Shown here: positions 59,951-64,000 of the stretch, one piece after another
How positions within the stretch are numbered: position 1 is the first letter of the stretch
Layout: every line of letters starts with the position of its first letter
From: Micromonospora fulviviridis
GTDB taxonomy: Bacteria; Actinomycetota; Actinomycetes; Mycobacteriales; Micromonosporaceae
Length of the DNA stretch: 64,000 nucleotides
Assembly (NCBI RefSeq): GCF_014648395.1
Contig: NZ_BMRA01000001.1
Location: forward strand, 438,521 to 502,520
Direction of reading: 5' to 3'
The notes under the pieces: model-generated
Databases searched by the model: none
The model's input: the letters and a program-made list of their open reading frames with translations, nothing else
What the model was told of the DNA's origin: nothing
Made by a program: the position numbers and the translations under genes

Positions 59951-61191
59951 GCGACCGGGCGGTCGAGGACCTGCTGCGCGCCCTCGCGCCGCAGGTCCTC
60001 GGCGTGCTCGTCCGCCGGCACGGCCAGTTCTACGCCTGCGAGGACGCCGTCCAGGAGGCGCTGCTCGCCGCCGCCACCCAGTGGCCGGCGCAGGGCGTGC
60101 CGGACCATCCCCGCTCCTGGCTGGTCACCGTGGCGACCCGCCGGCTCACCGACGAGTGGCGCAGCGAGCGGGCCCGCCGGGACCGCGAGGTCGCGGTGGC
60201 GGTCCGGGAACCGGCGTGCGCGTCGGTCGCCCCGCCCGCCGACGAGGAGCCGCCGAGCGGGGACGACACCCTGAAGCTGCTCTTTCTCTGCTGCCACCCG
60301 GCGCTCACGGCCAGCGCCCAGGTGGCGCTCACCCTGCGGGCCGTGGGTGGGTTGAGCACCGCCGAGATCGCCCGGGCGTACCTGGTGCCCGAGGCCACGA
60401 TGAGCCAGCGGATCCGCCGGGCCAAGCAGCGGATCGAGGCCGCCGGGGCCCGTTTCGACCTGCCCTCGGCGGCCGACCGCGACGCCCGGCTGCACGCCGT
60501 GCTGCACGTCCTCTACCTGGTCTTCAACGAGGGATACACCGCCTCCAGCGGGGCCGAGCTGCACCGGGCCGAGCTGACCGGGGAGGCGATCCGGCTGGCC
60601 CGGGAGCTGCGCCGGCTGCTCCCCGACGACGGCGAGGTGGCCGGGCTGCTGGCCCTCATGCTGCTCACCGACGCGCACCGGGCGGCGCGTACCGGCCCGG
60701 GCGGCGAACTGGTGCCGCTGACCGAGCAGGACCGCACCCGCTGGGACCGGGCCGGGATCGAGGAGGGCGTCGCCCTGGTGACCGAGGCGCTGACCTGGTC
60801 GGCGCCCGGCCCGTACCAGGTGCAGGCCGCCATCGCCGCGGTGCACGCCGAGGCGCCCACCGCGGCCGACACCGACTGGCGGCAGATCGTCGCGCTCTAC
60901 CGGCTGCTCGCCCGGCTGGCGCCGAACCCGATGGTCACCCTCAACCAGGCCGCCGCGGTGGCCATGGTGGACGGTCCCCGGGCCGGGCTCGCCCTGCTGG
61001 CCCCGCTGGACGCCGACGAGCGCACCGCCGGCCACCACCGGCTGGCCGCCGTCCGCGCCCACCTCCTCGAACTGGCCGGCGACCGGGACGAGGCCCGGAC
61101 CGCCTACCTGGCCGCCGCCCGGGCCACCACGAGCCTGCCCGAGCGGCACTACCTGGAGGTACGCGCCGCGCGGCTGACCACCGACCGATGA
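59947..61191 (+). CDS. ECF42-type sigma factor
   Basis: A 414-aa sigma factor: region 2 (GQFYACEDAVQEALLAAATQ), region 4 (GLSTAEIARAYLVPEATMSQ, RIRRAKQRI) and a long C-terminal helical TPR-like extension with AALHVLYLVFNEGYTASSGA-type repeats. This extension is the mark of the ECF42 group, whose partners are DGPF proteins as found here. No anti-sigma factor is nearby. Confidence 0.87.
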   Translation: MSDRAVEDLLRALAPQVLGVLVRRHGQFYACEDAVQEALLAAATQWPAQGVPDHPRSWLVTVATRRLTDEWRSERARRDREVAVAVREPACASVAPPADEEPPSGDDTLKLLFLCCHPALTASAQVALTLRAVGGLSTAEIARAYLVPEATMSQRIRRAKQRIEAAGARFDLPSAADRDARLHAVLHVLYLVFNEGYTASSGAELHRAELTGEAIRLARELRRLLPDDGEVAGLLALMLLTDAHRAARTGPGGELVPLTEQDRTRWDRAGIEEGVALVTEALTWSAPGPYQVQAAIAAVHAEAPTAADTDWRQIVALYRLLARLAPNPMVTLNQAAAVAMVDGPRAGLALLAPLDADERTAGHHRLAAVRAHLLELAGDRDEARTAYLAAARATTSLPERHYLEVRAARLTTDR

Positions 61192-61220
61192 GTTGCGCCG
61201 ACCGGAAGAGTCCACCTGCC

Positions 61221-61856
61221 ATGGGAGAGATCACCAGTCAACTGTCGGTGTCGCTGGACGGGTACGTCGCGGCGCCGGGGCAGAGCCGGCAGGACCCGCT
61301 CGGCCGGGGCGGCCTGCGGCTGCACGAGTGGTTGTTCGCCAGCGAGAGCTGGCGCGAGCGGCACGGGCTGGCCGGCGGGGAGCGGAACGTCGACGCCGAG
61401 GTGGTCGACGAGATCACGGCGGGCATCGGGGCGTACGTGATGGGACGCCGCATGTTCGGCGGCGGGGAGGGCGGGTGGGACCTGGACTGGACCGGCTGGT
61501 GGGGTGACGATCCGCCGTGGCGGGTCCCGGTCTTCGTGCTGACCCACCACCCGCGCGAGCCGCTGGTGATGCGGGGCGGTACGGAGTTCCACTTCGTCAC
61601 CGACGGCATCGGGGCGGCGCTGGCGCGGGCCCGCGCGGCGGCCGGCGACCATGACGTGGCCGTGGCGGGCGGGGGCGGCACGGTGCGCCAGTATCTGGCC
61701 GCGGGGCTGCTCGACTCACTCTGGCTGCACGTGGTGCCGATCGTCCTGGGCGGCGGCACGCCCCTCTTCGACGGACCGCTGGACGTGCGCCTGGAACCGG
61801 TGAAGGTCGTCCCCGCCCCCACCGTCACGCACATCCGTTACCGGGTACGCCACTGA
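61221..61856 (+). CDS. RibD C-terminal/dihydrofolate reductase-like protein
   Basis: A 211-aa protein with the DHFR-like fold: EITSQLSVSLDGYVAAPGQS, YVMGRRMFGGGEGGW and DVAVAGGGGTVRQYLAAGLL. It probably uses NADPH; the substrate is unknown. The ATG at 61221 is conventional; an ATG at 61188 overlaps the sigma factor stop and would add 11 residues. It may be a target or member of the ECF42 module. Confidence 0.83.
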   Translation: MGEITSQLSVSLDGYVAAPGQSRQDPLGRGGLRLHEWLFASESWRERHGLAGGERNVDAEVVDEITAGIGAYVMGRRMFGGGEGGWDLDWTGWWGDDPPWRVPVFVLTHHPREPLVMRGGTEFHFVTDGIGAALARARAAAGDHDVAVAGGGGTVRQYLAAGLLDSLWLHVVPIVLGGGTPLFDGPLDVRLEPVKVVPAPTVTHIRYRVRH

Positions 61857-61864
61857 CCCTCGGG

Positions 61865-62308
61865 TCAGAACAGCCGCCCCCGGTACGGGTGCGGCCGCCC
61901 CCACCGCTGCTCCCACTGCAGCAGCTCGGCCTGCCACCCGGGCAGGTCGGGCCGGTACTCACGGATGAGATCGGGGTTCTCCGGGCGGCTCGCCAGGAAC
62001 CGCCAGTACGCCTCGACCGCCTCGCGCACCTCGTCGAGGGAGTAGCGGCCCCCCTCACCCGGCACCCACTCGTTCTGGAACTCGACGCCGTCGGCGCGGA
62101 AGCTGACCTCGTACTTGTCGCTGTCCCACTCGTCTTCCAGCGGCCGGCCGTGCGCCACGTCGTCGACCATCGCGAGGGCGTCGAGACAGACCGAGTGGTA
62201 GACCGAGATGTCGGTGATCAGCCAGGCGCCGAGCGCGCGGTAGCGCTGATCCGTCACCTCGAACAACGGCAGACGGAACTCGTCGAGCGAGAAGGTGATG
62301 AACGCCAA
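61865..62308 (-). CDS. Probable immunity protein for the EndoU-like toxin
   Basis: A 147-aa acidic cytoplasmic protein (ITFSLDEFRLPLFEVTDQRY, LEDEWDSDKYEVSFRADGVE, DEVREAVEAYWRFL). The last two segments loosely resemble UPF0231/YacL-like proteins. It lies 15 bp downstream of the toxin-like gene, the usual place for immunity genes of polymorphic toxins. That role is inferred from position and acidity. Confidence 0.6.
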   Translation of the reverse strand: MAFITFSLDEFRLPLFEVTDQRYRALGAWLITDISVYHSVCLDALAMVDDVAHGRPLEDEWDSDKYEVSFRADGVEFQNEWVPGEGGRYSLDEVREAVEAYWRFLASRPENPDLIREYRPDLPGWQAELLQWEQRWGRPHPYRGRLF

Positions 62309-62323
62309 CAGAGGCCCTTCGGA

Positions 62324-62830
62324 TCAGGGGACGACCGGCCATCCGTGGGTGAAGCCGCCCGAGCCATTGTAGAAACCCTCGATCACGAGGTCCTTGTGCT
62401 TACCACGCCACATCTGCGTGCCCGGCACCGGCCGCGCGTTCTGGAAGGCGCCGGTGATGGCGTTGTCCACCTGCGCGGGCGTCCAGTCGTCCGGGAAGAA
62501 GGAACTCTCCCCGCCGTTGCCCTTCTTCGGCTTCCAGGCGCCGTGCGGCGGGTTCATCGTCGGATCGAAGAACTCCGGCTTTGCCCGGTACGCACCGGTC
62601 TTCGGGTCCCGGACCGTGGTGCCCGGCTGGAGCCTGCGGCCCGGGAAGTCCTGGCCGCCGGGCCGGTAGTGGTAGCCGCTCCCCTTGGGCATGCCCGGCT
62701 TCACATGACCGCCGAAGACGTGCTCGGTGAAGTGCGGGTTCATCCGGTCGGGCCGGTTTCGGGTCTTGGTGCGCTTGAGGAACCGCAACGCGGCCCGCAT
62801 CAACCGGCCGCCGGCCTTGCCTCCACTCAT
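62324..62830 (-). CDS. Free-standing EndoU-like nuclease toxin
   Basis: A 168-aa basic protein. The N-terminal 30 residues are Arg/Lys-rich; then HFTEHVFGGHV, GSGYHYRPGG, FFPDDWTPAQVDNAITGAFQ and a terminal IEGFYNGSGGFTHGWPV match the layout of bacterial EndoU RNase domains, usually C-terminal parts of contact-dependent toxins. Here it is a separate gene 6 bp behind a WXG100-like domain gene. It has no signal peptide, so delivery by the preceding proteins via a type VII system is likely but inferred. Confidence 0.68.
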   Translation of the reverse strand: MSGGKAGGRLMRAALRFLKRTKTRNRPDRMNPHFTEHVFGGHVKPGMPKGSGYHYRPGGQDFPGRRLQPGTTVRDPKTGAYRAKPEFFDPTMNPPHGAWKPKKGNGGESSFFPDDWTPAQVDNAITGAFQNARPVPGTQMWRGKHKDLVIEGFYNGSGGFTHGWPVVP

Positions 62831-62836
62831 GCCACG

Positions 62837-63331
62837 TCACCCGTCGAGGAGTTTCCAGATGACCTCTTGGACGAGGTTGCCGACGATGGTCCGGGCCAGC
62901 TGCTGGAAGATCGGGATCTCCAGGAGCGAGGCGCCGAAGGTGACCGCCGCCGTGGCGATCGCCTGGGCGATCTGGATGGCCAGGACGACGAGTTGCACGA
63001 TCACGGCGATCTTCAGGGCGAGCACGATCGCGCCGCAGATGATCAGCCCGGTGCCGGTGAGCACCGCGGCGGTCACCCCGTCGCGCAGGCTGTCGGCGGG
63101 GCTGTCCTCCCGGTTCCACCAGGACTGGAAGGCGGTGATGTCCTGGCCCGCGTGACTGGACCAGACGGTGGCGGCCCCGGTGTTCGCCTCGGCCACGACG
63201 CCGGACAGGGTGCCGGAGAAGCGGATCCAGGCGTTGCCCATCTCGAAGAGCTTGACCTCGTCGGCCTCGGGCCAGGTGTAGCCGAGGACGCCGAGCAGCG
63301 AGCGCAGCTCGCCGGGTAGTTCGAGCCCCAC
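62837..63331 (-). CDS. WXG100-like trafficking domain with membrane segment
   Basis: A 164-aa protein. Residues 1-90 form the alpha-helical domain found at the N-terminus of actinomycete polymorphic toxins (LRSLLGVLGYTWPEADEVKL, FQSWWNREDSPADSLRDG). Residues 90-140 are hydrophobic (VLTGTGLIICGAIVLALKIA). Such domains are normally fused to the toxin. It lies 3 bp behind the small WXG-type gene and 6 bp ahead of the toxin gene. Confidence 0.7.
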   Translation of the reverse strand: MGLELPGELRSLLGVLGYTWPEADEVKLFEMGNAWIRFSGTLSGVVAEANTGAATVWSSHAGQDITAFQSWWNREDSPADSLRDGVTAAVLTGTGLIICGAIVLALKIAVIVQLVVLAIQIAQAIATAAVTFGASLLEIPIFQQLARTIVGNLVQEVIWKLLDG

Positions 63332-63333
63332 CG

Positions 63334-63657
63334 TCAGCCTCCCAGCGCCTGCCGCAGCCCGTCGAAGCCCTGTTTGATGCCGGCCTCGACCTCGGCGTAG
63401 CGGACGGCCATGTCGGTGAGGTCGGTGCCGGCGGCGGCGATCTCCTCAAGGGCGGTGTCGAAGCACTCGAAGGCGAACGCGGAGACCTCGTCGTGGGCGG
63501 CGCCGATGAGCGAACCGATGTCGTCGGAGCCCCAGGGCCGGCCGAAGGCGGCCAGCTCGGCCTGGAACGCCGTCATGGCCTGGCTGAACCGGGTGGCCAC
63601 GTCGCCCAGCGCGCGACCGGAGCCGCCCAGCCCGTCCGGGTCGACCTCGATGGCCAT
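63334..63657 (-). CDS. WXG100-family protein
   Basis: A 107-aa four-helix-type protein with a central WG turn (FGRPWGSDDIGSLIGAAHDE) and a C-terminal helix (AEVEAGIKQGFDGLRQALGG). These are small type VII secretion substrates or partners. The ATG at 63657 overlaps the stop of the upstream YbaB-like gene (TGATG). Confidence 0.75.
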   Translation of the reverse strand: MAIEVDPDGLGGSGRALGDVATRFSQAMTAFQAELAAFGRPWGSDDIGSLIGAAHDEVSAFAFECFDTALEEIAAAGTDLTDMAVRYAEVEAGIKQGFDGLRQALGG

Positions 63658-64000
63658 CACCGGCCACCCTGGCCGGACAGCCGGTCCTGGGCCTGGACCA
63701 GCGCGTCGGTGAAGGTGGTCAGTTGCCGGCCGGCGTCCTCCTGGATCCGGCGCAGTTGCTCGCCCAGGGAACTGAGGTCGACCTGGCCGGGGACGGCGGC
63801 GGTGGCCTTCTCCTGGAGGTCGGCGAGTGCGCCGTTGACCGCCGCGGCGATCTCCTCGGCCAGGGACTCGCTCGGCAGCCGCATCACCCGGGGGTCGAGG
63901 GTCAGCGCGGTGATCCGCCCGGGCGGACCGGCCGTCACCCGGACCAGGCCGTCGGCCGCCTCGCCGGTCCCCTCCGCGGGCGGGGGCGCCTCGCCGTCGG
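63657..64000 (-). CDS. YbaB/EbfC-like protein, cut by the window edge
   Basis: The frame runs off the right edge. The visible part includes ADGLVRVTAGPPGRITALTL, DPRVMRLPSESLAEEIAAAV and a long C-terminal helix (LSSLGEQLRRIQEDAGRQLT), as in YbaB/EbfC-like proteins encoded in WXG100 toxin operons. These are probably chaperone- or DNA-binding-like. The N-terminus is missing. Confidence 0.72.
   Translation of the reverse strand, partial: DGEAPPPAEGTGEAADGLVRVTAGPPGRITALTLDPRVMRLPSESLAEEIAAAVNGALADLQEKATAAVPGQVDLSSLGEQLRRIQEDAGRQLTTFTDALVQAQDRLSGQGGR

Noticed and set aside
1..64000. CRISPR arrays, insertion sequences, rRNA genes
   Set aside because: None seen: no regular repeat-spacer pattern, transposase or rRNA-like stretch on either strand.

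Overview
The window is very GC-rich, uses GTG starts freely and packs genes in tightly overlapping operons. The gene content (actinobacterial DUF families, GAF-ANTAR proteins, a SigB/F-type sigma factor, a WXG100-type toxin cassette, kdpFABC-DE) points to an actinomycete, most probably a Micromonosporaceae chromosome. That placement is inferred from gene content, not from a marker gene.

0-8 kb: two exported proteins (a trypsin-like protease and a Tat-exported beta-helix protein), a divergent HxlR regulator/NmrA-type reductase pair, a HAD phosphatase, a divergent VOC protein/WYL regulator pair, a methyltransferase and a SRPBCC protein.

8-18 kb: a large arsenic locus in two halves. The minus-strand half reads: a 49-aa Cys protein, an 86-aa protein with four CCG motifs, an M28 peptidase frame broken by one TGA, ArsR, an ArsN-like acetyltransferase, a flavoprotein with C-terminal CC pairs, and an MFS exporter. 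It faces a second ArsR. The other half has ArsO divergent from a third ArsR, then an ArsR-ArsC fusion, an aquaporin and a stand-alone ArsC, linked by two micro-ORFs. There is no ArsB or Acr3, so the MFS protein and the aquaporin are the likely exits.

18-21 kb: an alpha/beta hydrolase, a regulator/MFS operon and a tRNA-Arg(CCU).

21-35 kb: a stress and carbohydrate island. It holds a glycosyltransferase/GH130 operon led by a 57-aa micro-protein, a SigB/F-type sigma factor, two GAF-ANTAR proteins, a region-2-only sigma-like protein, a fatty acid desaturase, a second copy of the 57-aa protein, a LapA-like protein, two DUF5994 paralogues and an LtrA protein.

35-38 kb: a MauE membrane protein, a Tat-exported protein and a 15-cysteine protein in one operon that looks like a cofactor- or disulfide-maturation cassette, followed by a DUF4331 protein.

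38-49 kb: an MFS protein coupled to a second LtrA, then the complete kdp potassium operon on the minus strand, headed by a 27-aa membrane peptide.

49-64 kb: a PHB depolymerase-like esterase, a Nei-type glycosylase with an incomplete zinc finger, a methyltransferase, an RsbW-type ATPase, a small exported protein, an aldo/keto reductase, DUF2231, a two-component system, DUF3152, DUF2786, a DGPF/ECF42 sigma module with a RibD-like reductase, and at the edge a WXG100-type cassette with a free-standing EndoU-like toxin and probable immunity gene.

Best candidates for undescribed biology: the CCG-motif protein and its relatives in the arsenic locus, the MauE/15-Cys/Tat cassette, the duplicated 57-aa micro-protein with the GT/GH130 operon, and the split EndoU cassette.
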